42,125 nt of DNA from CAYPKG01 sp964411275. GTDB taxonomy: Bacteria; Bacillota; Clostridia; Christensenellales; CAG-138. Positions 24,024 through 32,515 of this stretch are shown here, piece by piece. Positions within the stretch are counted from its first letter, which is position 1. The number at the start of each line of letters is the position of its first letter. Where the stretch lies: positions 1 to 42,125 of the forward strand of contig CAYPKG010000018.1 of the NCBI GenBank assembly GCA_964411275.1, given 5' to 3'. The notes under the pieces are model-generated. The model worked only from the letters and a program-made list of their open reading frames with translations. It did no database searches and was not told where the DNA came from. The position numbers and the translations under genes are program-made.

Positions 24024-25238
24024 CTAAGAAAGTTCCGCCAATCTTTCAACCGCTACATATATATCCGACATCTTATACCAGGTTCCAAAGTCCACAATTC
24101 CGGTTTCCGGAAGCCCGAATGCCCGCTGGAACGCAATCACGCTTTCCCTGGTTGCCGGGCCGAATATGGAGTCCACACGCAGCCTTCCGATGGCCGGGTA
24201 ATTCCTGGAAATACCGTTGATCTGCTCCTGAATGGTTCTGACCGCGGCCCCTGTGGAACCAGTCTGCAGGTTTGTTCCCGGAAAAGAGCTGGGTACCCCC
24301 TCCACCCTTTCCGCCTGCATGAGAAATATATCCTGACCATAAGCGCTTCTTAATATTTCGATGGCCGTCCTGCCCCGATCCGCCTGCTCTTTGGAGCCCC
24401 ACTGGGTCAGCCACCCCGGACAGGATACCTGACGGCCGTCGCAGTACTGGGCAAACAGCGGCTGGCGGATATTCTCCTTCGTGATATAGGTGGTAAACAG
24501 CTCATCCACCACGATAGATATTTCATCATAGATGGTTCTGTTGTTGCTAAACGCCTGGTCGTAGGCGGTGGAGTTGGTGATGGTAAAATCAAAGCCCTTC
24601 CCCCGGTACCATTCCGTATAAATCCGGTTCAGCGTAAATGAAAGAATTGCAAGGACGTTGGCGCGGATAGCCGCGGGGGGCCAGGTGGGAAATATCTCGC
24701 TGCTGGCGACGTTTTTGATATAATCCGTAAAACCGACCCAGGTGTTGGGCGCGGTCCGGTCGCTGGGAATGCCCTCGTGGACGATGACAAAGGCGGGGAT
24801 CACGGGATCCGGCAAGACCACAAATCCTTTGGCGGGAGGCAGGGGCTTTACCAGCTCCTCCGGTATTTTGGGCGGGAAGTTTCCCCACAGCCTCGGCGGC
24901 GGCACAGACCCAAATATATCGCCCCCCCTGAAAAGAAACATGCTTTGCCGGGCGGTGACGCTGGGATACACCTGCACCCCCTCCATGATACGCCTGCCGT
25001 ATTCCGGCGCCACGACCTCCACCGTATAGGTGGCAAAAGGCTGTCCCGGCCCCCCCGCCTCGGAATACTCCCGCGGGGGTGCGGGTATGTCCGGGGCGAA
25101 TACCGCGCCGAAGGAGTCGCTGAGTCCCTCCACCAACAGTTCCTCACCCTCGCTCAAGATCCGGACTACCGCCCCCTCTACGGGTTGCCCAACCCCTGCG
25201 TCATACACATTTACGTACAAATTGCCCAATTCGTCCAT
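24024..25238 (-). CDS. sleC: SleC-like spore cortex-lytic enzyme (pre-pro form)
   Basis: A 404-residue protein with the SleC layout as I remember it. It has an N-terminal beta-type prodomain (residues about 5-110, beginning NLYVNVYDAGVGQPVEGAVV), a linker, and a central catalytic region of SpoIID-like type (SSEIFPTWPPAAIRANVLA, LNRIYTEWYRGKGFDFTI, then QYCDGRQVSCPGWLTQWGS). A C-terminal peptidoglycan-binding repeat follows (GSTGAAVRTIQEQIN to GIVDFGTWYKMS). SleC degrades spore cortex at germination and is activated when Csp proteases remove its prodomain. GAGGTG precedes the ATG. It is divergent from a Csp-like protease operon, exactly the expected partner. The symbol is a homology call. Confidence 0.82.
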   Translation of the reverse strand: MDELGNLYVNVYDAGVGQPVEGAVVRILSEGEELLVEGLSDSFGAVFAPDIPAPPREYSEAGGPGQPFATYTVEVVAPEYGRRIMEGVQVYPSVTARQSMFLFRGGDIFGSVPPPRLWGNFPPKIPEELVKPLPPAKGFVVLPDPVIPAFVIVHEGIPSDRTAPNTWVGFTDYIKNVASSEIFPTWPPAAIRANVLAILSFTLNRIYTEWYRGKGFDFTITNSTAYDQAFSNNRTIYDEISIVVDELFTTYITKENIRQPLFAQYCDGRQVSCPGWLTQWGSKEQADRGRTAIEILRSAYGQDIFLMQAERVEGVPSSFPGTNLQTGSTGAAVRTIQEQINGISRNYPAIGRLRVDSIFGPATRESVIAFQRAFGLPETGIVDFGTWYKMSDIYVAVERLAELS

Positions 25239-25287
25239 ATCTCTTCACCTCACATTCCTATACTTATGACGGCGCCGGCTATTTCTT

Positions 25288-25316
25288 GCCATTTTTTACT
25301 GCGCTTTGCATATGAT
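25288..25316 (+). promoter_or_regulatory. Candidate sporulation-sigma promoter of the subtilase operon
   Basis: GCCATTTT (25288-25295) and CATATGAT (25309-25316) are 13 bases apart and resemble a SigE-type promoter (-35 ATATT-like, -10 CATACAAT-like). The gene starts about 20 bases further on. The match is moderate. Confidence 0.3.
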
Positions 25317-25336
25317 GATGGTACAGGAGGGATCGC

Positions 25337-26881
25337 ATGGAGGTAATCGTAAAATACCATGGCAGCCTCGCCGATGTGGAGCAGGAGCTGAACGTCCGGA
25401 TTGACATCCTCGATGAAAGCTATGCCATCATCACCCTTGCGCGGGATGATGTGGATCGCCTGTATGAATATCCGCAAATTGAATACATAGAGCCGTCAAA
25501 ACCCCTTGCCCTCTTGCTGACGGACAGCTTGCGGCAAAGCTGTATCGCCCAGGTGCAGGATGCGCCCTATGGCCTTACGGGGGCGGGAGTGCTGATGGGT
25601 ATCATCGATTCTGGCATCGATTACACCCATCCGGCATTTCGAAATGCGGATGGCAGCACCCGCATTGAGCGGCTTTTCGACCAGGCCACGGGCAGAATTT
25701 ACACCCGGGCCGAGATTGACGCGGCGCTCTCGTCGCCAACGCCCCAGGATGTCATTCCCTTTATGGACGATGTGGGCCATGGAACGGCGGTAGCCGGGAT
25801 TGCCGCCGGGGCCGCGCCGGACGCCTCCCTCATCATCGTAAAGCTGAACGCCCCGAATGGCACAACCTCCCGAACCACCGATCTCATGCGGGCCATCGCG
25901 TATGTCATCGACACCGCCCGGACGCTCAACATGCCCATAAGCATCAATATCAGTTATGGCACAAACGACGGGCCACATGACGGGCAAACGCTGTTGGAAA
26001 CATTTATCGACGATATGGCCACCAAATGGAAAACCTCCATCGTCATCGCCACCGGAAACGAGGGCGCGGCAGCCCACCATTATTCCGGCGTTGTCCAGTC
26101 ATGGGAGATGCAAGAGGTGCCGTTTAGCCTGCCCCCAGGCCTGCCATCGGTATTGGTAAGCCTTTGGAGCAGCTTTGGCGACAACATAGCAACAGCCCTC
26201 GTCGCCCCCGATGGAACGGTTCTTCGCGGCTCACCCGGGCAGCTTACCACCCTGTCTTATTTGGACGCCACCATACAAATATATGGGATGGAGCCCACCC
26301 CGTACAGCAAAAACCAGGGGCAGTTTTTTCTTCTGGAAAGTCCGTTGGGCGTTCCCGCCGGGATCTGGCGGGTTGTCATCAATGCGCGTAAAGTGGTGGA
26401 CGGGCGCATCAATCTGTACCTGCCCACCGTGGAGCAGGTTTCCGACGACGCCGCTTTTTTCGTATCTGACCCCTCTACCACGCTAACGCTGCCCTCCACC
26501 AGCCAAAAGGCTATCTCCGTAGGAGGCTATAATTCCCTGCGCAATACGGCGGCCAGCTTTTCCGGCCGGGGATTTACCCGTTCCCAGGATATCAAGCCGG
26601 ATCTCGTGGCCCCGGCGGTAAACGTGATCTCCGCAAGGGCCGGGGGCGGGTATGACGCTTTTAGCGGCACCAGCATGGCTGCGCCGTTTGTGACGGCGGC
26701 GGCCGCGCTCCTGATGCAATGGGGGATCGTAGACACAAACGACCCGTTTATGTATGGAGAGCGGCTCAAAGCGGCGCTGTTAAAAGGCGCGAACAGGGAC
26801 AACGTTATCTCGTATCCAAGTCCCATCTGGGGATATGGAACCCTATGTCTCAAAAATTCTATCGATTTGTTAATGAGGTGA
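25337..26881 (+). CDS. Csp-like S8 subtilase, catalytic triad intact (first)
   Basis: A 514-residue serine protease of the clostridial Csp type. A prodomain of about 60 residues precedes the protease core. The triad is complete: Asp91 in IIDSGIDYTHP, His148 in DDVGHGTAVAG and Ser446 in FSGTSMAAP, with oxyanion Asn241 in IATGNEG. The long insert between Asn and Ser (about 250-400) is the jelly-roll-type domain known from CspB. There is no signal peptide, fitting production inside the spore-forming cell. Csp proteases activate SleC, encoded divergently 98 bases away. AGGAGGG precedes the ATG, and it heads a three-gene operon. Confidence 0.88.
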   Translation: MEVIVKYHGSLADVEQELNVRIDILDESYAIITLARDDVDRLYEYPQIEYIEPSKPLALLLTDSLRQSCIAQVQDAPYGLTGAGVLMGIIDSGIDYTHPAFRNADGSTRIERLFDQATGRIYTRAEIDAALSSPTPQDVIPFMDDVGHGTAVAGIAAGAAPDASLIIVKLNAPNGTTSRTTDLMRAIAYVIDTARTLNMPISINISYGTNDGPHDGQTLLETFIDDMATKWKTSIVIATGNEGAAAHHYSGVVQSWEMQEVPFSLPPGLPSVLVSLWSSFGDNIATALVAPDGTVLRGSPGQLTTLSYLDATIQIYGMEPTPYSKNQGQFFLLESPLGVPAGIWRVVINARKVVDGRINLYLPTVEQVSDDAAFFVSDPSTTLTLPSTSQKAISVGGYNSLRNTAASFSGRGFTRSQDIKPDLVAPAVNVISARAGGGYDAFSGTSMAAPFVTAAAALLMQWGIVDTNDPFMYGERLKAALLKGANRDNVISYPSPIWGYGTLCLKNSIDLLMR

Positions 26882-26885
26882 TCAT

Positions 26886-27146
26886 ATGCCACTCTACCCG
26901 CCCTCAAAACCACCCAACACCATCCCCACATCCTCCACAGTCCAAGGCGAAGAGGCTCTTAATGTGCTGCCTCTCTACCTCAATCACTATATCTACATCT
27001 GGGTTAACACCCGCGGCGGCAAGCCCACGGAAGTTTGGATGTATCCCACCACGCTTACGGATACGGTTCTCAGCGGATATACATGGCGCGGAAAGTACTG
27101 GAACCACCTGGATCTCCCGAAAACCCGCATCATAAGTTTTTTCTAG
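26886..27146 (+). CDS. Small protein of unknown function between two Csp-like subtilases
   Basis: An 86-residue protein starting four bases after the first subtilase stop, with GAGGTGAT as ribosome binding site, and ending ten bases before the second subtilase start. The first 20 residues are Pro/Ser/Thr-rich; the rest is an aromatic-rich, beta-type sequence (LNHYIYIWVNTRGGKPTEV, GYTWRGKYWNHLDLPKTRI) ending in a hydrophobic SFF. There is no signal peptide and there are no cysteines. I recall small proteins with a similar aromatic pattern in spore formers but cannot name a family. Its position suggests a role with the proteases: an inhibitor, chaperone or anchor in the spore. Confidence 0.75.
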   Translation: MPLYPPSKPPNTIPTSSTVQGEEALNVLPLYLNHYIYIWVNTRGGKPTEVWMYPTTLTDTVLSGYTWRGKYWNHLDLPKTRIISFF

Positions 27147-27156
27147 GAGGCAAGGC

Positions 27157-28842
27157 ATGGAAAACTTCGAAACCCAAACGACGGTGGATATGATCATACG
27201 GGGACGGCAAGTGCTGCTGGAAGCCCTGATCGAACGGGGACTCATCATCCACAGATATGATCTGGCGGGAGAAAACACAATCGCCTATGTGGAACTCGCC
27301 AACATGCCGGAGGTCATGGAGCTGCTGGGCGGAAGCCCCGTGGGCGTTTTCCCTACGGTAAACAGCCTTTTGGATTATCGGAGCTTGGAAGCCGCCGGCA
27401 TTGTTCAGCTACAGCGGCAGCCCTATATCGAACTAACCGGCAGGGGCACCCTTCTTGGGTTTGTAGACACCGGAATAGATTATACAAATCCGGCCTTTCA
27501 ATATGAGGACCTCACCACAAAAATCCTCAATATATGGGACCAGACAATTGAGGGCGCGCCGCCTGCCAACTTTCACTTTGGAACAGAATATACCGCTGAT
27601 GATATCAACGCGGCCCTGCGCGCGGACGATCCTTTCTCAGTGGTTCCCCACCGGGACGATGTGGGCCACGGAACATTTCTCGCGTCCGTCGCGGGCGGCC
27701 GGGAACAGGGGGATCTGATTGGCGCCGCGCCGGACGCGGATATCATTATGGTAAAGTTGCGCAAATGCCGGCCCTTTTACATTGAGGAATTCCTGATCGT
27801 TCCCACCGAAAACGAATTATTCTCGTCGAGCGACATCATGCTGGGCATCGATTACATTTTGCGGCAGGCCCGGGCGCTCAGGCGGCCGGTGGCCATTTGC
27901 CTGGGCCTTGGCTCCAATCTGGGCGGCCATGACGGGTTTCAGCATCTCGAAGAGTATTTAAGCGCCCTGAGCCGCCGAACAGGGGTGTGCATCTGCATTG
28001 GCGGCGGCAATGAAAGCCAGGCGCGGCATCACGCCGAAGGCGTTTTGGAGGCGGACGAAAGCAGCGATGACTTGGAAATTCGGGTGCCGGAAAACGCCCA
28101 CAGTTTTTTGGTTCAGGTTTGGAACCGGGGGACTGACCGGCTGTCGGTTTCCCTCAGGTCCCCCACGGGGGAGTCCACAGGCCGCATTCCAGCCAGGTCC
28201 GGCACCCAGGTTGATTTCTCTTTTGTATTTGAATGCACCACCGGCAGCATCAGTTATTATTATCCGGTAGGCGATTCGGGCGCGCAGCTTACCTATATTA
28301 AAATCAGGGATCCAACCCCCGGGATCTGGACGCTGACAGTGTACGCAGATCTGGTGCTGGATGGGGCTTATCATGTCTGGCTGCCCATTACGGGCCAGTT
28401 AACGCCAGGCATCGAGTTTTTACAGCCTTCTCCCAACACCACGGTGGTGATACCTGGAACCACAATCGGCGTCATCACAACCGGCGCATATGACGCCTTC
28501 ACAAACAGCCTGTTTCCCCAGTCCTCCTGGGGGCCCACGCGGCTTCCCATCCCGAAACCGGATTTTTGCGCGCCTGGGGTTGCAGTCCGGGGAATGTATC
28601 CCGGTGGCGAAGGCACCATGAACGGCACCAGCGTTTCCGCCGCCATCACCGCCGGCGCCGGCGCGCTGCTGCTTCAATGGGGACTTGTGGATGGAAACGA
28701 CGTTTCTTTGAACACATACCGCATTCGCGCACTGATGATTTCCGGGTGCATCCACAGCCTCGATATCAATTACCCCAATCCCCAATGGGGCTACGGCACG
28801 CTAAACCTCTTCAACACATTCTCGATCCTGCGCTCGACATGA
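27157..28842 (+). CDS. Csp-like S8 subtilase, catalytic triad intact (second)
   Basis: A 561-residue subtilase of the same type as the first but divergent in sequence. The prodomain is longer (about 80 residues). The triad is Asp104 in FVDTGIDYTNP, His171 in DDVGHGTFLAS and Ser492 in MNGTSVSAA, with oxyanion Asn285 in GGGNES. The Ser motif (GTSVSAA) differs from the usual GTSMAAP. The jelly-roll-type insert spans about 290-430. There is no signal peptide. AGGAGG precedes the ATG. In C. difficile two of three Csp domains are inactive pseudoproteases; here both copies look active, closer to the C. perfringens situation. Confidence 0.87.
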   Translation: MENFETQTTVDMIIRGRQVLLEALIERGLIIHRYDLAGENTIAYVELANMPEVMELLGGSPVGVFPTVNSLLDYRSLEAAGIVQLQRQPYIELTGRGTLLGFVDTGIDYTNPAFQYEDLTTKILNIWDQTIEGAPPANFHFGTEYTADDINAALRADDPFSVVPHRDDVGHGTFLASVAGGREQGDLIGAAPDADIIMVKLRKCRPFYIEEFLIVPTENELFSSSDIMLGIDYILRQARALRRPVAICLGLGSNLGGHDGFQHLEEYLSALSRRTGVCICIGGGNESQARHHAEGVLEADESSDDLEIRVPENAHSFLVQVWNRGTDRLSVSLRSPTGESTGRIPARSGTQVDFSFVFECTTGSISYYYPVGDSGAQLTYIKIRDPTPGIWTLTVYADLVLDGAYHVWLPITGQLTPGIEFLQPSPNTTVVIPGTTIGVITTGAYDAFTNSLFPQSSWGPTRLPIPKPDFCAPGVAVRGMYPGGEGTMNGTSVSAAITAGAGALLLQWGLVDGNDVSLNTYRIRALMISGCIHSLDINYPNPQWGYGTLNLFNTFSILRST

Positions 28843-28851
28843 CAAAAACGC

Positions 28852-28890
28852 CGGACGAAAAACGCCGGCGTGAGACTGTCCAACAATCAA
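28852..28890 (+). repeat. 3'-end element with AGACTRTC motif
   Basis: A-rich CGCCGG/CCGGCG hairpin sequence followed by CGTGAGACTGTCCAACAA. A related arrangement occurs at 14123-14170 (9-bp GC hairpin followed by CGTCAGACTATCAACAA). Confidence 0.35.
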
Positions 28891-28901
28891 AACGTGACCC
28901 C

Positions 28902-28986
28902 TCAAAAAAGCGCAAGCTGCGTAGCAACGGCGCTTTTTTGACACAATGACGCCGGTAAAATCAAAGATTCTGCCGGCGTCATTGTG
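28902..28986. terminator. Tandem hairpins between the subtilase operon and spoIIID, bidirectional terminator
   Basis: TCAAAAAAGCGC (28902-28913) pairs with GCGCTTTTTTGA (28930-28941), carrying T6 on either strand. Directly beside it CACAATGACGCCGG (28942-28955) pairs with 28973-28986 across a 17-base loop. The first hairpin ends the subtilase operon and can end spoIIID from the other side. Confidence 0.75.
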
Positions 28987-29265
28987 CTATTCCCCTTTAT
29001 ATTTGCGATAGGTCGCCTGTCCGCCGCGGATATGCCGTTCCGCCTTGTTGACGTCCAGCACCTGCCGCACCTGTTTGGCAAGCCCCGGGTCTATGGAAAT
29101 CAGACGTTCGGATACGTCTTTGTGAACCGTGGATTTGCTGATTTTGAACATCCGCGCGGCGTCCCGGACGGTGGCGCCGTTTTCCACAATATAAGCCGCA
29201 ACCTGCAAAACCCGCTCCTCAATATAGGCCTGCGCCGTGCTGTCCTGCCGTCCCCATTGCGCCAT
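28987..29265 (-). CDS. spoIIID: Sporulation transcriptional regulator SpoIIID
   Basis: A 92-residue DNA-binding protein that in Bacillus and Clostridia reshapes the mother-cell sporulation programme after SigE. The family sequence is unmistakable: YIEERVLQVAAYIVENGATV, then helix-turn-helix RMFKISKSTVHKDVSERL, and the basic tail DVNKAERHIRGGQAT. GGGAGGG lies about nine bases before the ATG at 29265. A SigE-like promoter is visible upstream. It is strong evidence that the organism forms spores and lies next to the germination genes. Confidence 0.95.
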   Translation of the reverse strand: MAQWGRQDSTAQAYIEERVLQVAAYIVENGATVRDAARMFKISKSTVHKDVSERLISIDPGLAKQVRQVLDVNKAERHIRGGQATYRKYKGE

Positions 29266-29298
29266 ACCCTGCGCCCTCCCTATCCATGCTTTTGTTTA

Positions 29299-29327
29299 TG
29301 CATATGTGGAAAAGCATTTATATATGC
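29299..29327 (-). promoter_or_regulatory. Candidate SigE-type promoter of spoIIID
   Basis: On the minus strand GCATATAT (29327-29320) and CATATGCA (29306-29299) are 13 bases apart, close to the SigE pattern. SigE control of spoIIID is established in Bacillus. Confidence 0.4.
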
Positions 29328-29395
29328 CCTCTTCAAGGAAAGGAGAAGCAGAATAGGCAGGATTTGTCCAGCCGTCTTTTCATCCCGGTATCATA

Positions 29396-29404
29396 TGCTA
29401 TAAT
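29396..29404 (+). promoter_or_regulatory. Extended -10 promoter of the glycerate kinase gene
   Basis: TGCTATAAT at 29396-29404 is a full extended -10 element 29 bases before the ATG; no good -35 box is seen. Confidence 0.45.
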
Positions 29405-29433
29405 AGGCGTAAATGACGGAATAGGAGACTGCT

Positions 29434-30666
29434 ATGACACTAAGAGAAGACGCAACTTACATTCAACAAGAAGCACTGGCCTCTGCGCTTCCCGACAACG
29501 CCGTGCGGAAGGCCTTGAATAAGGCCCGGTTTGGGCCGCGCAGGGTATTGCTTGTGGCGGCTGGCAAGGCCGCGTGGCAGATGGCGAAAACCGCCTCCGA
29601 GGTGTTGGGAGACAGGCTGGAGGCCGGGATCGCGATCACCAAATACGGGCATTGCCTGGGGGACATTCCCCGGGTGCTTCTTAGGGAAGCCGGACACCCT
29701 GTACCGGATGAAAACTCCTTTGCGGCCACGGAAGAAGCCATCGCGCTGGTCAGCGGCCTAAGTCCGCAGGATACGGTGGTGTTCCTGCTTTCCGGCGGCG
29801 GTTCCGCCCTGTTTGAAAAGCCCCTCCTTCCCCCTGAGGAATTACAGGATATTACGAACCAGCTGCTTGCCTGCGGCGCGGACATCGTGGAAATCAATAC
29901 CATCCGCAAGCGGCTCTCCGGCGTCAAGGGCGGGCGGTTCGCCCAGCTCTGCGCCCCGGCCCATGTGTATGCCATCCTCCTCTCCGACGTCATCGGAGAT
30001 CCCCCGGATATGATCGCCTCCGGCCCCGCCTATCCCGATTTTAGCACCTGTGCCGACGCCATCGCCGTGGCAAAGCGGTATGACTTGAGGCTTTCCGACC
30101 TTGCAAACGCCTTGTTGCGGCAGGAAACCCCGAAAGCCGCGGACAACGTGGAAACCCATGTTACCGGCAGCGTCCGCCAGCTTTGCGCGGCTGGAGCGAA
30201 GGCGGCGAAGGCGCTGGGGTATGAGCCCTTCGTTCTCACGGGCAGCCTTCGCTGTAACGCACGGGACGCCGGAAGCTTTTTGGCTTCCATCGCCCAATAC
30301 CATCAGGATACGGAAAAAAGCCTGGCCTTTTTCGCAGGGGGCGAAACCGTGGTGCGCATCACAGGCACAGGCCGCGGCGGCCGCAATCAGGAAATCGCCC
30401 TGTCGGCGGCACAAGAGATTGCAGGGCTAAAAAACACCTGTGTGTTCTCTGTGGGTTCCGACGGCACCGACGGCCCCACCGACGCGGCAGGCGGCTATGC
30501 GGATGGGGACACAAAGCATATGCTGGAAAAACAGAATATCGATATTAGAGAAGTGCTGGACGATAACGATTCCTACACGGCGCTCAAGGCCTGCGGCGGG
30601 CTGATTATTACCGGGCCCACAGGCACCAATGTCAATGATCTTTCGGTGCTGTTGATCAGGCGCTGA
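29434..30666 (+). CDS. Glycerate 2-kinase (MOFRL/DUF4147 family)
   Basis: A 410-residue cytoplasmic kinase that turns D-glycerate into 2-phosphoglycerate. Family markers are VLLVAAGKAAWQMA near residue 37, GHPVPDENS, the glycine-rich FLLSGGGSALF, the segment INTIRKRLSGVKGG, and the C-terminal MOFRL region with FFAGGETVVRITGTGRGGRNQE and FSVGSDGTDGPTDAAGG. Length is normal. It is alone between spoIIID and a response regulator and may serve glycerate or sugar-acid use. Confidence 0.93.
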   Translation: MTLREDATYIQQEALASALPDNAVRKALNKARFGPRRVLLVAAGKAAWQMAKTASEVLGDRLEAGIAITKYGHCLGDIPRVLLREAGHPVPDENSFAATEEAIALVSGLSPQDTVVFLLSGGGSALFEKPLLPPEELQDITNQLLACGADIVEINTIRKRLSGVKGGRFAQLCAPAHVYAILLSDVIGDPPDMIASGPAYPDFSTCADAIAVAKRYDLRLSDLANALLRQETPKAADNVETHVTGSVRQLCAAGAKAAKALGYEPFVLTGSLRCNARDAGSFLASIAQYHQDTEKSLAFFAGGETVVRITGTGRGGRNQEIALSAAQEIAGLKNTCVFSVGSDGTDGPTDAAGGYADGDTKHMLEKQNIDIREVLDDNDSYTALKACGGLIITGPTGTNVNDLSVLLIRR

Positions 30667-30687
30667 AATGATACAAATTGCGCAAAC

Positions 30688-30738
30688 CCTCAACGCCCCC
30701 GGGATAGCATCCCGGCATCTCGCGTTGAGGTGTTTTTC
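30688..30738 (+). terminator. Intrinsic terminator of the glycerate kinase gene
   Basis: CCTCAACGC (30688-30696) pairs with GCGTTGAGG (30722-30730). Inside it CCGGGAT/ATCCCGG forms a second hairpin. TG and T5 follow. Confidence 0.8.
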
Positions 30739-30757
30739 TCTCTTCCCGCTCCTTTTG

Positions 30758-30766
30758 TGATATACT
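30758..30766 (+). promoter_or_regulatory. Extended -10 promoter of the response regulator gene
   Basis: TGATATACT at 30758-30766, 25 bases before the ATG. Confidence 0.4.
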
Positions 30767-30791
30767 AAACAAAAAACCGGGAGGCGGTCGG

Positions 30792-31481
30792 ATGGCCTAC
30801 AGAATTCTTTTGGTGGAAGACGATATAGAAAACTGCAATATTCTCTCCTTTTATTTGGAAAAGGCCGGAGAGTATACCACCACTATCGCCCATGACGCGG
30901 AGGAGGCGCTCCAGCTGGTGCGGCGGCAGGCATTTGATTTAATCCTTCTGGACATTATGCTGCCTGGCATGGACGGGATCGACCTGTGTGTGCGGCTTAG
31001 AAAAAAGATTTATTGCCCCATCATATTCATCAGCTGCCTGGACGACGAGGAAACCATCGTGCGCGCCCTGGGGATGGGCGGGGACGACTATATTACAAAG
31101 CCCTTCCGGTACCCCATATTGCTTGCCCGGATCGAGGCGGCGCTTAGGCGGATGCAGCTGGGGAGCTCGCGGACGGCGGGGGATTTTGCCATTGGCAACA
31201 TGGTTTTATCAGGAAAAGAACACGCGCTTTTTAAGGATGGAAAGCGGATCGTGATTTCCCCCATCGAGTTTGAATTGCTGTTGTATTTCTATAACAATAA
31301 AAAGACCGTGCTGCGCTTTGAGGAAATCTATCAGTATATTTGGAAGAAGCCCAGCTTTGGGGATCTGCGCACCGTGTTTTCCCATGTGAAGAACCTGCGC
31401 AAAAAAATTGAAGAGGACGCCTCCAACCCCAAGCTGATTGTCACCGTCCCCCGGGTGGGGTATCAATATATGGGAGAGTAA
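30792..31481 (+). CDS. OmpR/PhoB-family response regulator without an adjacent kinase
   Basis: A 229-residue two-component regulator. The receiver domain (about 1-120) has the acidic pocket EDD near residue 9, phosphoacceptor Asp54 in LLDIMLPGMDG and the lysine in TKPFR. The C-terminal winged helix (about 130-229) has SPIEFELLLYFYNN and the PhoB-type end TVPRVGYQYMGE. GGGAGGCGG precedes the ATG. No histidine kinase lies on either side; the nearest in this window is at 38901-40853. It may pair with that kinase or with one elsewhere. A LysR gene converges on it. Confidence 0.93.
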   Translation: MAYRILLVEDDIENCNILSFYLEKAGEYTTTIAHDAEEALQLVRRQAFDLILLDIMLPGMDGIDLCVRLRKKIYCPIIFISCLDDEETIVRALGMGGDDYITKPFRYPILLARIEAALRRMQLGSSRTAGDFAIGNMVLSGKEHALFKDGKRIVISPIEFELLLYFYNNKKTVLRFEEIYQYIWKKPSFGDLRTVFSHVKNLRKKIEEDASNPKLIVTVPRVGYQYMGE

Positions 31482-31512
31482 AAACGCATATCCCTGCTAT
31501 CCCCCATCACCG

Positions 31513-32439
31513 CTATTGTATGCCCAGCTCCTCCTTTAAAAAACCAATATAATCAAGGGCCGGGGGGCTTAGATTTACGCTGCGCCGCCATATAAAGCCC
31601 AGCTCGTAATCCAGCCCGGGGCCGTCGATGGGTACCATGCGTATGGCGCCGTTTTGATAGGGCAGCCCGCTGGCATAAAGCGTATTGTTGAACGGCACAA
31701 TGGAAAAAGCGTTCGTCGAGAGTATAAGATCGGTCATGTTCTCCCGTGAACATGTAAGAATATGGCGCATATTGCGCTGGGGTTTGCCGGTCAGCACAAT
31801 CCAATCGGTTTGGCTAAGCTTATCCGGTGAACTCGTGTACGGATACTCCTCAAGCATATCCATGCTAAGGCTGCCGCACCCCCCGTCTAAAACGGGATGA
31901 TCGTCCCGGAGCATGATATAAGCGTTCATCTTGCACAGTGGCTGAAACGAAAGGCCGTTCTGCTTCAAATGGTTCAGGCACAGCAAACGGGATGTGGAAA
32001 TGAGGCTGTATACCGCAAGCTCACAACTGCCCGAAACGACCAGCTCGGTCATGCGGGTGAACGTTGCCTCAAGTATGGAAAAGTCCGGATTTTGCGCCGC
32101 GTACATTTTCACAAGGCGCGTAAACGCCCGCGCAATATACCCCGTATAGAATACGGCAAGGTGTAAGCGCGGGGCTTTCTCCTGCACTTTTTCGCAAAGC
32201 ATGCCGAGGTTTTGAAATTGCTCGCAGAGCGGCTCCGTCTGCTTTAAAAATTCTTCCCCCAATTCCGTAAGCTCCACGCCGTTGCTTTTCCTAAAAAACA
32301 GCCGCGCGCCAAGCTCGGTTTCCAGTGCGCGAATAGAAAGGCTTAATGTGGATTGTGATATAAAAAGCTTTTGGGCCGCTTTGTTGATCGAACCCGCACG
32401 CACGATCTCCACAAACTGAAAAAGCTGATCCATTTTCAT
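31513..32439 (-). CDS. LysR-family regulator of the adjacent symporter/deacylase operon
   Basis: A 308-residue regulator with an N-terminal winged helix (FVEIVRAGSINKAAQKLFIS then QSTLSLSIRALE) and a C-terminal substrate-binding-like effector domain. The ATG at 32439 follows AAGGGGAA; a longer frame from 32472 was rejected. It is divergent from the SSS symporter gene with 158 bases between. Divergent LysR genes usually activate the neighbouring operon when an operon substrate or product binds. An imperfect inverted repeat (CGTTATT, 32455-32461, with AATAACG, 32493-32499) lies in the gap. Confidence 0.9.
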   Translation of the reverse strand: MKMDQLFQFVEIVRAGSINKAAQKLFISQSTLSLSIRALETELGARLFFRKSNGVELTELGEEFLKQTEPLCEQFQNLGMLCEKVQEKAPRLHLAVFYTGYIARAFTRLVKMYAAQNPDFSILEATFTRMTELVVSGSCELAVYSLISTSRLLCLNHLKQNGLSFQPLCKMNAYIMLRDDHPVLDGGCGSLSMDMLEEYPYTSSPDKLSQTDWIVLTGKPQRNMRHILTCSRENMTDLILSTNAFSIVPFNNTLYASGLPYQNGAIRMVPIDGPGLDYELGFIWRRSVNLSPPALDYIGFLKEELGIQ

Positions 32440-32515
32440 GGTAATATTCCCCTTCGTTATTGTATGTTTCAATATCGCCGTGTGATTTTTCGAATAACGC
32501 CATGCCGAATACCCA

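Noticed and set aside
28852..28986. Clustered inverted repeats considered as a CRISPR array
   Set aside because: No regularly spaced direct repeats and no cas genes; they are terminator hairpins and a related element.
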